A DNA stretch of 64,000 nucleotides from Streptomyces tateyamensis. GTDB lineage: Bacteria > Actinomycetota > Actinomycetes > Streptomycetales > Streptomycetaceae. Position numbers and translations under genes: made by a program. Below are positions 31,584-40,503 of the stretch, piece after piece (position 1 is the first letter of the stretch; the number at the start of each line of letters is the position of its first letter). Where the stretch lies: positions 1 through 64,000 of the forward strand of contig NZ_PYBW01000049.1 of assembly GCF_003205575.1 (NCBI RefSeq). Reading direction: 5' to 3'. The notes beneath the pieces are model-generated. The model worked only from the letters and a program-made list of their open reading frames with translations, was not told where the DNA came from and did not search any database.

Positions 31584-32696
31584 ATGGACGTCACCGACCT
31601 GACCCCCGCCGCGCTGGCCGAGCTGGCGGCCCCGCGCCCGCTGCCCGCCGTCACCGTCGCGGTGCCCACCCACCGGCGCGAGCCGGAGAACGAGCAGGAC
31701 GCGCTCTGGCTGAAGAACCTGCTCGGCGAGGCGCGCCGGCGGATCGAGACGGACGAGTCGCTGGCCCGCGCCGACCGCCTCGACGTGCTGGCGCAACTGG
31801 ACCAGGCGGCGGCCGAGGTGGACCTGCGGCACGCGCTGGACGGGCTGCTGCTGTTCGCCGCGCCCGGTGAGCACCAGGTCTGGTCGATCCCGCGCACCGT
31901 GCCGGGCCGGGTGGTGCTCTCCGACACCTTCCTGACCCGCAATCTGGTCGCCGCCCGCGCGGTGCACGCGCCGTACTGGGTGCTCACGCTGGGCGCGCAG
32001 CAGGTGCGGCTGTGGAGCGGGGCCGGGCCGGAGCTGGCCCAGGCGCGGGTCGCGGGCTTCCCGCAGCTGCCCGCCAACCCGGAGAAGTTCGACCCGCAGC
32101 GCGAGGAGCGGATCGGCGACACGCCCAGCGTGTACCGGGCCGAGGAGACCAAGAGCTTCTTCCGCGACGTGGACACCGCGCTGACCGGGCTGCTCAAGCG
32201 CGACCCGCGCCCGCTCTATCTGGTCGGGGTGCCGGCCGCGATCAGCCTGTTCGACGCGGTGCTCACCTCCAGGGCGGCGCTGGCCGGCACGTTGGAGAAG
32301 GGCGGGCTGGGCGACGGCCCGGCCACCGCGCTGGCCCCGGCCCTGCAGCCGGTGCGGGCCGCCCATGCGACGCAGCGTCAGCAGGCCGTCCTCACCCGCC
32401 TGGAGCAGGCGGCCGGGCGCAAGACGCTGGCGGCGGGCCTGGACGAGGTCTGGGAGGCCGTGGCCGAGGGCCGGGTGGCCGAGCTGGTGGTGGAGGAGGA
32501 CTTCCGGGCCGCCGTGGTGGTCTCCGGCGGCCACCTGGTCCCGACCACCGAGGCGGCCGGCGCCGACGGCGAGGTGCGCGAGGACGTGGTGGACGAGGCG
32601 GTCGAGCGCACCCTGCAGTCCGGCGGCGAGGTCAGCTTCGTGCCCGACGGCACCCTCGCGGACCGCCAGTCGATCGCGGCGGTGCTGCGCTACTGA
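31584..32696 (+). CDS. Bacterial archaeo-eukaryotic release-factor-like (baeRF family) protein
   Basis: 370 residues. It begins with the baeRF-type pattern of a PAVTVAVPTHRR strand followed by a long charged helix region. The middle segment (LTLGAQQVRLWSG...) and the C-terminal L7Ae-like domain (LVVEEDFRAAVVVSG) follow. The family is related to eRF1 and was proposed to act on ribosomes, but no GGQ motif is visible, so hydrolytic release is not supported. GGAGGA is 5 nt before ATG 31584. It is flanked by terminators on both sides and so is a separate transcription unit. The family assignment is moderately sure; its role is unknown. Confidence 0.75.
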   Translation: MDVTDLTPAALAELAAPRPLPAVTVAVPTHRREPENEQDALWLKNLLGEARRRIETDESLARADRLDVLAQLDQAAAEVDLRHALDGLLLFAAPGEHQVWSIPRTVPGRVVLSDTFLTRNLVAARAVHAPYWVLTLGAQQVRLWSGAGPELAQARVAGFPQLPANPEKFDPQREERIGDTPSVYRAEETKSFFRDVDTALTGLLKRDPRPLYLVGVPAAISLFDAVLTSRAALAGTLEKGGLGDGPATALAPALQPVRAAHATQRQQAVLTRLEQAAGRKTLAAGLDEVWEAVAEGRVAELVVEEDFRAAVVVSGGHLVPTTEAAGADGEVREDVVDEAVERTLQSGGEVSFVPDGTLADRQSIAAVLRY

Positions 32697-32716
32697 CGAG
32701 CGGCGCCGTGGAGGCC

Positions 32717-32753
32717 CCGGATCCGGCCACCCCCCGTGGGCGGCCGGATCCGG
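32717..32753 (+). terminator. Hairpin terminator after the baeRF-like gene
   Basis: A perfect 12-bp inverted repeat (32717-32728 with 32742-32753), 13-nt loop, 20 nt after the stop. Confidence 0.75.
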
Positions 32754-32800
32754 CGCGTGCAGCCGGGGCCGCGTGACCGCACCCCGCTTCCCCACGGAGG

Positions 32801-32831
32801 TTGATCCCGCGTCCCCGGCTGTTCCTAGAAT
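32801..32831 (+). promoter_or_regulatory. Putative promoter of the AfsR-like SARP gene
   Basis: TTGATC at 32801-32806 and TAGAAT at 32826-32831, 19 nt apart, upstream of the SARP start. The spacing is slightly long. Confidence 0.35.
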
Positions 32832-32906
32832 CACCAGCTCGGTTAACGTTTCGGTCGCGTCGCCGTCGCGCGGGAGTGCGACACGTGAGTGACCATGGGG
32901 GATTCG

Positions 32907-35900
32907 ATGGAATTCGGGCTGCTCGGTCCGTTGCACGTGCACGACGGTCAGCAGGCACTGGCCGTGCCGGCCGCCAAACAGCGGGTGATCCTGGCCGCCC
33001 TGCTGCTGCGCCCCGGCTCGATCGTCACCGTCGACGAGCTGATCGACGCGGTCTGGGACGGCGCGCCCCCGCAGGGCGCGCTGATCACCTTGCGCAACCA
33101 CGTGATGCGGCTGCGCCGCACCCTGGGGGCCGAGGCCGGCGCCCGGATCCGCACCCGGGCACCCGGCTACGTGGTCGAGGTGCGACCCGGCGAGCTGGAC
33201 CTGGACCTGCTGGCCACCCGCCACAAGGCCGGCCGCGCCGCCTGCCGCAGCGAGCAGTGGCCGGCCGCCGCCGAGCAGCTCAGCGCCGCGCTGCGGCTGT
33301 GGCGCGGCGAACCGCTGGTGGACGTGCCCAGCGAGCAGCTGCGCGAGGCGCACCGGGCGCACCTGGAACAGGTCCGGCTCGACGTGCTGCGCTGGCGGAT
33401 CGAGGCCGAGCTGCACCAGGGGCTGCACGAGCAACTGGTCGCCGAACTGCGCACGCTGGTGCGCGACCAGCCCTTGCACGAGCGGTTCCGGGCCCAGCTG
33501 ATGCTCGCCCTCTACCGCTCGGACCGCCCCAGCGAGGCGCTGGCCGAGTACCGGGCCGCGCGGGCGGTGCTGGTCGAGGAGCTGGGCACGGAGCCCTCCG
33601 CCGAGCTGGCCGAGCTGCACGAGCAGATCCTGCGCGGCGACCCGGAGCTCGATCCGGCCGCCCCCGCAGCCCCGGCCGATCCCCGCCCGGGGAGTGTGCC
33701 GCGCAACGACCTGCCGCGCGACCTGAGCGACTTCACCGGCCGCGACGGCGAGCTCCACCAGCTGCTCACCGACGCCCGCCCCGGCGCCACCGCCACCCGG
33801 GTGGTGGCGATCGACGGGATGCCGGGGGTGGGCAAGACCGCGCTGGCCGTGCACGCCGCGCACCGCCTGGCCGGGCGCTACCGGGACGGCCAGCTCTTCC
33901 TCGACCTGCACGGCCACACCGCCGGCCGCCCGCCGCTGGAGCCGGCCCAGGCGCTGACCCGGCTGCTCACCGCGCTCGGCGTGCCGGAGGCCGCGGTGCC
34001 GCAGGACGAGGAGGCGGGCGCCGCGCTGTGGCGGGCCGAGTGCGACGGGCGCTCGCTGATCATCGTGCTGGACAACGCGCTCGACGCCGACCAGGTCCGC
34101 CCGCTGCTGCCCGGCAGCGCCCGCTGCCAGGTGCTGGTCACCTCGCGCCGGCGCCTGTTCGGCCTGGACGGGGTCTACCCGCTCTCGCTGGACGTGCTGG
34201 ACCCGGCCACCGCCGCCGCGCTCTTCGTCAAGGTCGCCGGCCGCCAACAGGCCCAGGAACCGCCCGCCGACCTCGCCGAGGCGGTCGCGCTGTGCGGGCG
34301 GCTGCCGCTGGCCCTGCGGGTGGCCGCGGCCCGGTTGCGCAGCCGTCCCGCCTGGAGCGTGGCCGACCTCAACCGGCGGCTGCGCGCCCACCGGGAGCGG
34401 GCCGAGCCGGACAGCGACCACCGAGAGGTCAGCGCCGCCTTCGCCCTCTCCTACGAGCAGTTGGAGCCCGAGCAGCAGCGGATGTTCCGGCTGCTCGGCC
34501 TGCTGCCCGGCAGCGACACCGACGGGTCGGCCGCCGCCGCGCTGGCCGCCCGCACCGAGGACGAGGCGCTGGACCTGCTGGACCTGCTGCTCGACTGCCA
34601 CCTGCTGCAGCAGCGCTCCCGGGACCGGTTCGGCCTGCACGACCTGCTGCGCGACCACGCCCGACGCACCGTCACCGCCCAGGAGCCGGCGCCCCGCCGC
34701 CAGGCCGCGCAGCGCCGGCTGCTGGACCACTACCGCTGGCGGGCGGCCGCGGCGGCCGACGCGATGGTGCCGCAGGAGAAGGGGCAGCGGCCGCGGGTGG
34801 AGCCGCTCGGACCGGGCTTCGCCGACGTCGCCCAGGCGCTGGCCTGGCTGGACGCGGAGCGGGCCAACCTGGTGGCGGTCAGCGGGCTGGCCGACTTCCC
34901 CGGCCACCAGCGCGACCTGTCCCCGCTCCTGGCCCGCTACCTGGAGCGCGGCGCGCACTACCGCGACGCGCTGGCCGTGCACACCGCCGCGCTGGCCGCC
35001 GCCCGCACCCTGGGCGACCCGGCGGCGCAGGCCGAAGCGCTGCGCTTCCTCGGGCTGATCGTGCTGCACCAGGGGCGGTACGAGCAGGCGTTGGCGCACC
35101 TGCACGAGTCGCTGCGGGTCGCCGAGGGGCTGCCGCCCTCGTTCGGGCGCACCGCGACACTGCTCAACATCGGCGTGGCGCTCGGGCGCGGCGGGCGGCT
35201 CGAGGAGGGGCTGGCGCACTTCGAGCAGGCGCTGGCCCAGGCCCGGGAGCTGGGCGCCCAGGTGCAGGAGGGCACCGCGCTGACCAACGTCGGCGTGATC
35301 CTGCGCCGGCAGGGCCGGTACGCCGAGGCGTTGGAGCGGCTCGGCGAGGCGCTGGTGATCAAGGAGCGGCTGGAGGACCGGATCGGGGTCAGCATCGTCC
35401 GGGACAACCTGGGCGTGCTCTGCCGCCGGCTCGGCCGGCTGGACGAGGCGCTGGAGCACCACCGGCGCGCGCTGGACCTGGACCGCGAGGGCAACGACCG
35501 GGCCGGCGAGGCGACCACCCTGGACAACCTGGGCCTGGTGCACCAGCGGCGCGGTGAACTGGACCGGGCCGTCGAGCTGTTCGAGCAGTCGCTGGAGCTG
35601 GCCCGGGAGATCGAGGAGGGGGCCGGCGAGGCGATCGCGCTGGGCAACCTCGGCAACGTGCACCGCACCCGCGGCGAGCTGGACCGGGCGCTGGCCCGGC
35701 ACCGCGAGTCGCTGGCGGTCGCCCAGCGGCTGGAGGGCGCGCTGGTGCTGGCCGAGGCCCACACCAACCTGGGCCAGACGCTGTGCGAGGCGGGCCTGCC
35801 GGACCAGGCGGTGACGGAGCACCAGGCCGCGCTGGAACTGGTGGTGCGCTCCGGCGACCCGTACGAGGCCGCCCGGGTGCAGGAGAACCTGGGCGCCGCG

Positions 35901-36029
35901 CTGCACCGGCTGGGCGAGGAGTCGGCGGCCCGTGAGTACCACCGCACCGCCCTGGCGGGCTACCGGGCGCTGGGCGTGCCGGAGGCGGCGGAGCTGGCTG
36001 CGGCGGGGTGCTGCCCGGGGCCGGCGTAG
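32907..36029 (+). CDS. AfsR-type SARP regulator with NB-ARC ATPase and TPR domains
   Basis: 1040 residues. The N-terminal OmpR-like winged helix (1-95, MEFGLLGPLHVHDG) is followed by a bacterial transcriptional activation domain (100-245). An NB-ARC STAND ATPase has P-loop GMPGVGKTALAV near residue 307 and the LVTSRRRL segment. Many tetratricopeptide repeats (about 660-1030) carry repeated N-L-G and E-A-L patterns. ATG 32907 has GGGGGA just upstream; ATG 32895 is an alternative. Family members bind direct heptamer repeats in promoters and activate antibiotic clusters. It is one of two SARPs here; this long form resembles AfsR. Confidence 0.93.
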   Translation: MEFGLLGPLHVHDGQQALAVPAAKQRVILAALLLRPGSIVTVDELIDAVWDGAPPQGALITLRNHVMRLRRTLGAEAGARIRTRAPGYVVEVRPGELDLDLLATRHKAGRAACRSEQWPAAAEQLSAALRLWRGEPLVDVPSEQLREAHRAHLEQVRLDVLRWRIEAELHQGLHEQLVAELRTLVRDQPLHERFRAQLMLALYRSDRPSEALAEYRAARAVLVEELGTEPSAELAELHEQILRGDPELDPAAPAAPADPRPGSVPRNDLPRDLSDFTGRDGELHQLLTDARPGATATRVVAIDGMPGVGKTALAVHAAHRLAGRYRDGQLFLDLHGHTAGRPPLEPAQALTRLLTALGVPEAAVPQDEEAGAALWRAECDGRSLIIVLDNALDADQVRPLLPGSARCQVLVTSRRRLFGLDGVYPLSLDVLDPATAAALFVKVAGRQQAQEPPADLAEAVALCGRLPLALRVAAARLRSRPAWSVADLNRRLRAHRERAEPDSDHREVSAAFALSYEQLEPEQQRMFRLLGLLPGSDTDGSAAAALAARTEDEALDLLDLLLDCHLLQQRSRDRFGLHDLLRDHARRTVTAQEPAPRRQAAQRRLLDHYRWRAAAAADAMVPQEKGQRPRVEPLGPGFADVAQALAWLDAERANLVAVSGLADFPGHQRDLSPLLARYLERGAHYRDALAVHTAALAAARTLGDPAAQAEALRFLGLIVLHQGRYEQALAHLHESLRVAEGLPPSFGRTATLLNIGVALGRGGRLEEGLAHFEQALAQARELGAQVQEGTALTNVGVILRRQGRYAEALERLGEALVIKERLEDRIGVSIVRDNLGVLCRRLGRLDEALEHHRRALDLDREGNDRAGEATTLDNLGLVHQRRGELDRAVELFEQSLELAREIEEGAGEAIALGNLGNVHRTRGELDRALARHRESLAVAQRLEGALVLAEAHTNLGQTLCEAGLPDQAVTEHQAALELVVRSGDPYEAARVQENLGAALHRLGEESAAREYHRTALAGYRALGVPEAAELAAAGCCPGPA

Positions 36030-36122
36030 CGCGGTACGGGCCCCGGCAGGCGCGCGGAGCCGGCTCGCCCGGGCGGGGGCGGTCGGCGGGCGACACGCGC
36101 GGGGGTGTGGTGGGGTGACCGC

Positions 36123-36716
36123 ATGACGCCGCGTGAGGCCATCGCACCGCCCGAGCTCGCCGTGGTCTGCACCCCCGCACCGGGCGATCCGGTGGTGGTC
36201 GCGGTGACCGGCGCCCTGGGCAAACGCAGCACCGCCGCCCTGCTCGCCCGGCTGCTCGGCGCTGCCACCACGGCCACCACCTCCCTCGCCGCGGCCGGTG
36301 CGCCCCGGGTGGCCGTGGTGCTCAACGTGGGCTGCACCGGGCACGGCAAGCAGCGGGCCGCCGAGGCGATCGGCGAACTGCTCGACACCCTGCCGCCCGA
36401 CGGCCTGGCGGTGCTCAACGCCGACGACCCGTACGCCCGCGCGCTCGCCGCCCGCAGCAGCGCGCCGGTGCTCACCTTCGGCCGCACGGACGGGGACGTG
36501 CGCGCGGTCGGGGTCCGGCTGGACCCCGCCGGGCGGGCCGCCTTCACCCTCACCGACCCGCACGGGGCCGGCGCCCCGGTGCGGCTGGACCGGCCCGGGG
36601 CCTGCCAGGTGTTCAACGCGACCGCCGCCGCCGCGGTGGGCCTCGGGCTGGGCCTGGAGCTGGGCCGGGTGGCCGGCGCGCTCGGCACCGACTGGGGTGC
36701 CGGAGCGGCGTTCTAG
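36123..36716 (+). CDS. Truncated Mur-ligase-like (MurF central-domain-like) protein
   Basis: 197 residues. The P-loop-like VTGALGKRST (near residue 28) matches the Mur ligase GxxGK(T/S)T position, with Arg where Thr is usual. AVVLNVGCTGHG and LAVLNADDPYA match the central ATPase domain, and QVFNATAAAAVGLGLG matches the substrate-proximal helix of MurF. The N-terminal UDP-substrate domain and the C-terminal domain are absent, against about 450 residues in MurF, so normal peptidoglycan ligation is unlikely. Its stop codon lies inside the GGGG box that precedes the thioesterase gene. It could be a decayed gene or a small repurposed ATPase. Confidence 0.6.
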   Translation: MTPREAIAPPELAVVCTPAPGDPVVVAVTGALGKRSTAALLARLLGAATTATTSLAAAGAPRVAVVLNVGCTGHGKQRAAEAIGELLDTLPPDGLAVLNADDPYARALAARSSAPVLTFGRTDGDVRAVGVRLDPAGRAAFTLTDPHGAGAPVRLDRPGACQVFNATAAAAVGLGLGLELGRVAGALGTDWGAGAAF

Positions 36717-36720
36717 GGGT
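36692..36720 (+). promoter_or_regulatory. Paired CTGGGGT / CTAGGGGT boxes upstream of the thioesterase gene
   Basis: CTGGGGT at 36692-36698 and CTAGGGGT at 36713-36720, cores 22 bp apart, same orientation as transcription. Both overlap the end of the Mur-like gene. The distal box is followed by GC, as in the starter-operon pair (CTGGGGTGC). Confidence 0.5.
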
Positions 36721-36797
36721 CCGACGGCATCCCGGTGCGGCGGCGCGCGGTGCTTGAATCGGCGTCAGACTGCCATCAGAAGGGATGTCGAGCGGAC

Positions 36798-37553
36798 ATG
36801 GGCGAAGAGCTCGGAGCGTGGATCCGTCGGTTCCACCCGGCGCCGGCGGCGCCGACGCGGCTGATCTGCTTCCCGCACGCCGGGGGGTCGGCCTCTTACT
36901 ACTTTCCGGTGTCGCGGGCGCTGTCGCCGGAGCTGGACGTGCTGGCGGTCCAGTACCCCGGCCGGCAGGACCGCCGGCACGAGCCGAACGCGGCCACCGT
37001 GGGCGAGCTGGCCGACGCGGTGGTGCGGGAGCTGGACGGCTGGACGGACAAGCCGTTCGCACTGTTCGGGCACAGCCTGGGCGCCTCGGTGGCGTTCGAG
37101 GTGGCCGAACGGCTGGAGGCGCGCGGGCTGGTGCCCGCCGCGCTGTTCGCCTCCGGGCGCCGGGCACCGAGCCGGTTCCGGGACGAGAACGTGCACCTGA
37201 AGGACGACGACGGGCTGATCGCGGACATCAAGAAGCTGGCCGGGACCGACGAGCAGGTCTTCGGGGACCCGGACATCGTGCGGATGGTGCTGCCCTCGGT
37301 GCGGGCGGACTACCGGCTGGCGGAGACCTACCGCTGGTCCGGGGACACCCGGCTCAGCTGCCCGGTCTACGCACTGACCGGGGACGACGACCCGCAGGTC
37401 ACCCTGGACGAGGCGGGCGCCTGGGCCGGGCACACCACGGGGCCGTTCACGCTCAAGGTGTACGCCGGCGGGCACTTCTACCTGAACGCGCAGGCCCCGG
37501 CGGTGCTGGAGCTGCTCCGCACCGAGCTGCGCGACCTGGTGACGGCCCAGTAG
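36798..37553 (+). CDS. Type II thioesterase (editing hydrolase)
   Basis: 251 residues, alpha/beta hydrolase. The triad is Ser in GHSLGAS (near residue 92), Asp in GDDDPQ (near 195) and His in GGHFYL (near 224), with the family start FPHAGGSA. Type II thioesterases clear wrong or decarboxylated acyl groups from PKS carrier domains. It is a stand-alone protein, not the chain-releasing domain. The ATG at 36798 has only a weak ribosome site. The paired-box promoter suggests it is co-regulated with the PKS operon. Confidence 0.95.
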   Translation: MGEELGAWIRRFHPAPAAPTRLICFPHAGGSASYYFPVSRALSPELDVLAVQYPGRQDRRHEPNAATVGELADAVVRELDGWTDKPFALFGHSLGASVAFEVAERLEARGLVPAALFASGRRAPSRFRDENVHLKDDDGLIADIKKLAGTDEQVFGDPDIVRMVLPSVRADYRLAETYRWSGDTRLSCPVYALTGDDDPQVTLDEAGAWAGHTTGPFTLKVYAGGHFYLNAQAPAVLELLRTELRDLVTAQ

Positions 37554-37572
37554 CAGCCACCTCCCCACCCAC

Positions 37573-37613
37573 GCGGGCCGGCCCCGGGAACCCACCTCCC
37601 GGCGCCGGCCCGC
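37573..37613. terminator. Bidirectional hairpin between the converging thioesterase and SARP genes
   Basis: A 10-bp inverted repeat (37573-37582 with 37604-37613) with further CCCGGG/CCCGGG pairing inside. The 181-bp gap separates two converging genes, so it may serve both. Confidence 0.55.
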
Positions 37614-37734
37614 CCTGCGCCCGGGGCTCTCGCGCCGTGCTCCGGGGACCCGCGGCCAGGAGCACAGCGGGGCCGCCGGGCCCTCCAGGCCTCGAGCGAG
37701 CCCCGCGGGCCGGACGGGACCCGGGACCGGCCCC

Positions 37735-40344
37735 TCAGCCCGTGGCCCCCGCCGCGAGGCGCCAGACGCCCGGGCGGACCTCCAGGCCCGGTCCCGCGTC
37801 CTCGGTGCGCAGTTCGCGCAGGATGCGGCGGGCGTAGGCGTCCAGGCGGCGGTCGCGCAGGCGGTGGGCCAGCTCGACGCACTCGGTGAGCCGGCGTTCC
37901 GCCTCGGCCGGGCCGCCGCCCCCGGGGGAGCGGGCCAGCAGGGCTAGTGCGCGCAGCGCGTCGTACCGGCCCCGGGTGTCCTCGTGCTCGGTGGCCACCG
38001 CGAGCGCCAGGTCCAGCAGTTCGCCCGCCTCGCCGAACTCGCCCAGGCTGAGCTGGACGTCGCCCAGCCCCACCAGGATCCGCCCCAGCTGGCGCTGGTC
38101 GCCGGAGCGGGCGGCGGCCTGCCTGGCCTGCTGGTACAGGTCCGCCGCCGACTCCAGGTGGCCCTGCTGCCAGGCCAGGTCGGCCAGCGAGCGGAGCGCG
38201 CCGGCCCGCCCGCGCTCGTCCGCCAGGTGCCCGGCGGCGTCCAGGGCGAGCCGCTGCACCTTCTCCCAGTCCTCCCAGGCGGCGCAGGTCTCCAGGTAGC
38301 CGGTCAGGCTCTCCGCCAGCTCCTCGGTGACCGCCCACAGGCCGGCGGCGTGCGCGGCCCGCAGCACCTCGGTCAGTGCCCGCCGCTCGCGGGCGAACCA
38401 GTCCAGCGGCCGGCCGCCGACCAGCCCGGTCACCGCGGCGGGCCGGCTGCGCCGCCCGGGAGTGATCAACTCGTCCGCCTCGGCGGCCCGTTCCGCGTAC
38501 GCCAGGCAGACCCGGTGCAGCACCGAGCACTCCCCGCCCGGCTCCGCCTGCTGCCCCTGCTGCGCCCCGAGCAGCTCGACCGCCAGCGGCCGCAGCAGCG
38601 CGGGCAGCCGGTACCGGTCGTGGTGCCCGCCCGCCCCGGCGCCGGCGGGGCGCAGCAGGTGCGCGTGCACCAGTGCCTCCAGCACCAGCTCGGCCTCCTC
38701 GGGGGCCAGGTCCAGGGCGGCGGCGGCAGCCCACAGCTCGAACGGCTGGGCCGGCAGCAGGCCGAGCGTCCGGAACGCCGACCGCAGCTCCTTGCCGACT
38801 TCCTGATACTGCGTCAGCAATCGGTCTGTCAGGCCGGGGTCGCCGATCCGCAGCGTGGCCAGCCTGGTCCGCTCGCCGCGCAGCCGTTCGGCCAGCGTGC
38901 CCGCCGTCCAGTGCGGGCGGGCCACCAGCGCCGCGCCGGCCGCCCGCAGGGCCAGCGGCAGGTGGTCGCAGTGTTCGGCGATCGCGGTCGCGTCGGGGGC
39001 GCCGGAGGGCAGTTGGAGCAGTTCCCGGGCGTCTGGGCCGGTCACCACGCCCAGCGCCAGCGGCGCCAGCCCGCGCAGTCCGGCGGGGGCCCGGCGGGCC
39101 ACCACCAGCGCGATCGCCCCGGCGTCCAGCAGCGGCTGGACCTGCTCGGCGCCGGCCACGTGGTCCAGCACCAGCAGCAGCTTCCGCCCGCGCAGCAGTT
39201 GGGCGACCAGGGCGCGCAGCGCGCCCTGGTCGGCGGGCAGCGGGTCGGGCACGCCGCCCAGCCGCAGCACCCGGACCAGGGCCTCCTCGGCGCTGAGCGG
39301 GTGCCCGGGGTGCAGGTCGAGGTAGGCGCGCCCGTCGGGGAACAGCTCCGCCGCCGCGTGCGCGGCGGCCAGCGCCAGCGCGGTCTTGCCGACCCCGCAG
39401 GCGCCGGTCAGCAGCACCCCGGTGTGGTCCCGGGCCTCGGCCAGCAGCTCGGCCAGCCGCGCGAGTTCGACGGCCCGCCCGGCGAAGGCGGGATCGGCCG
39501 GCGGCAGCGCCTCGACCACCTGCCGGGGCAGCCGCAGCACCGGAGCCGGGGCGCCCGGGCCGACTCCCTCCGGCAGCAGCAGTTCGGGGTCGGCGGCCAG
39601 GATCCGGCTCTGCAGCCGGCGCAGCGGCACCCCGGGCTCGACCGCCAACTCCCGTACCAGGGTGCGCCGGACCTCGGTGAAGGCGCGCAGCGCGTCGCCC
39701 TGCCGGCCGGCCCGGTAGAGCGCCGTCATCAGGTGCCCGTGCAGCTCCTCGCGCAGCGGGTGCTCGGCTGCGGCGCCCTGCAGTTCGGGGATCAGCTCGG
39801 CGTGCCGGCCCAGTTGCAGGTCGGCCCGGAAGCGCTGCTCCAGTGCGGTGGTGCGCTGCTCGCCGAGCCGGTTGGCGATCCGCTCCAGCATCGGGCCCAG
39901 CGGGGTCCCGGCGAGCAGTTCGCCGCGCCACAACGTGAGCGCGCCGTGCAGCAGTTCGCTGGCCTGAAGGTAGTCCTCGGCGGCCAGCGCGGCCCGGCCG
40001 GTGTGGTGCAGGCGCTCGAAGACGGTCAGGTCCAACTGGTCCGGGTCCAGCCGCATCAGGTAGCCGGGGGCCCGGGTGAGCAGGGCGCGCCGCCCGTAGC
40101 CGGGGTCGGCGGCGTCCAGGAACTTGCGCACGTGCGAGACGTACACCTGGAGCGTGGTGGCGGCCGTGCGCGGCGGCACCTCGCCCCACAGTTCGTGGAT
40201 CAGGCGGTCGGCGGAGACCACCTCGTTGACCCGGGCCAGCAGCGTGCCCAGGACCACCCGCAGCTTGGCGGCGCCCGGCGTCAGCGGGGTGTCCTCGGCG
40301 CCGTCCTGGTACAGCTCCAGCGGTCCAAGGATCCGGAACTTCAT
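37735..40344 (-). CDS. SARP regulator with NB-ARC-type ATPase domain
   Basis: 869 residues. A winged helix (1-97, MKFRILGPLELYQDG) is followed by a BTAD domain (104-250), then a P-loop TGACGVGKTALAL near residue 316, winged-helix-like repeats and a short TPR-like tail. ATG 40344 is preceded by a strong AAAAGGGGGG ribosome site. It is transcribed divergently from the six-gene FAAL operon across a 159-bp gap, the usual position for a SARP that activates its neighbour. It differs from the other SARP in having a shorter TPR region. Confidence 0.93.
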   Translation of the reverse strand: MKFRILGPLELYQDGAEDTPLTPGAAKLRVVLGTLLARVNEVVSADRLIHELWGEVPPRTAATTLQVYVSHVRKFLDAADPGYGRRALLTRAPGYLMRLDPDQLDLTVFERLHHTGRAALAAEDYLQASELLHGALTLWRGELLAGTPLGPMLERIANRLGEQRTTALEQRFRADLQLGRHAELIPELQGAAAEHPLREELHGHLMTALYRAGRQGDALRAFTEVRRTLVRELAVEPGVPLRRLQSRILAADPELLLPEGVGPGAPAPVLRLPRQVVEALPPADPAFAGRAVELARLAELLAEARDHTGVLLTGACGVGKTALALAAAHAAAELFPDGRAYLDLHPGHPLSAEEALVRVLRLGGVPDPLPADQGALRALVAQLLRGRKLLLVLDHVAGAEQVQPLLDAGAIALVVARRAPAGLRGLAPLALGVVTGPDARELLQLPSGAPDATAIAEHCDHLPLALRAAGAALVARPHWTAGTLAERLRGERTRLATLRIGDPGLTDRLLTQYQEVGKELRSAFRTLGLLPAQPFELWAAAAALDLAPEEAELVLEALVHAHLLRPAGAGAGGHHDRYRLPALLRPLAVELLGAQQGQQAEPGGECSVLHRVCLAYAERAAEADELITPGRRSRPAAVTGLVGGRPLDWFARERRALTEVLRAAHAAGLWAVTEELAESLTGYLETCAAWEDWEKVQRLALDAAGHLADERGRAGALRSLADLAWQQGHLESAADLYQQARQAAARSGDQRQLGRILVGLGDVQLSLGEFGEAGELLDLALAVATEHEDTRGRYDALRALALLARSPGGGGPAEAERRLTECVELAHRLRDRRLDAYARRILRELRTEDAGPGLEVRPGVWRLAAGATG

Positions 40345-40419
40345 CGTGTCCCCCCTTTTCCTCTCCCCGGCAACTCTAGGAGCGCACCGTGCCGCCGCTC
40401 ACCCGCCCAAGCCTCGAAC

Positions 40420-40447
40420 GAGGGTCCGCAAGCTGCCCTTTAGGGGT
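40420..40447 (+). promoter_or_regulatory. Weak paired GGG(G) boxes upstream of the FAAL operon
   Basis: GAGGGT (40420-40425) and TTAGGGGT (40440-40447) are about 22 bp apart, as in the thioesterase and carboxylase promoters, but the distal box is degenerate. They lie in the divergent gap between the SARP and FAAL genes. Confidence 0.35.
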
Positions 40448-40503
40448 GCTCGGCACGCTGGCCAGGACATGCTGACCGAGCGAGCACGACCAAGGGGGAA
40501 CTG

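Noticed and set aside
31260..36563. Long minus-strand open frame opposite the SARP region
   Set aside because: Antisense shadow of well-supported plus-strand genes; composition is repetitive Arg/Gly/Pro with no recognisable domain.
36798..37553. Chain-releasing macrolactam thioesterase
   Set aside because: It is a stand-alone type II editing thioesterase, not a C-terminal PKS domain.
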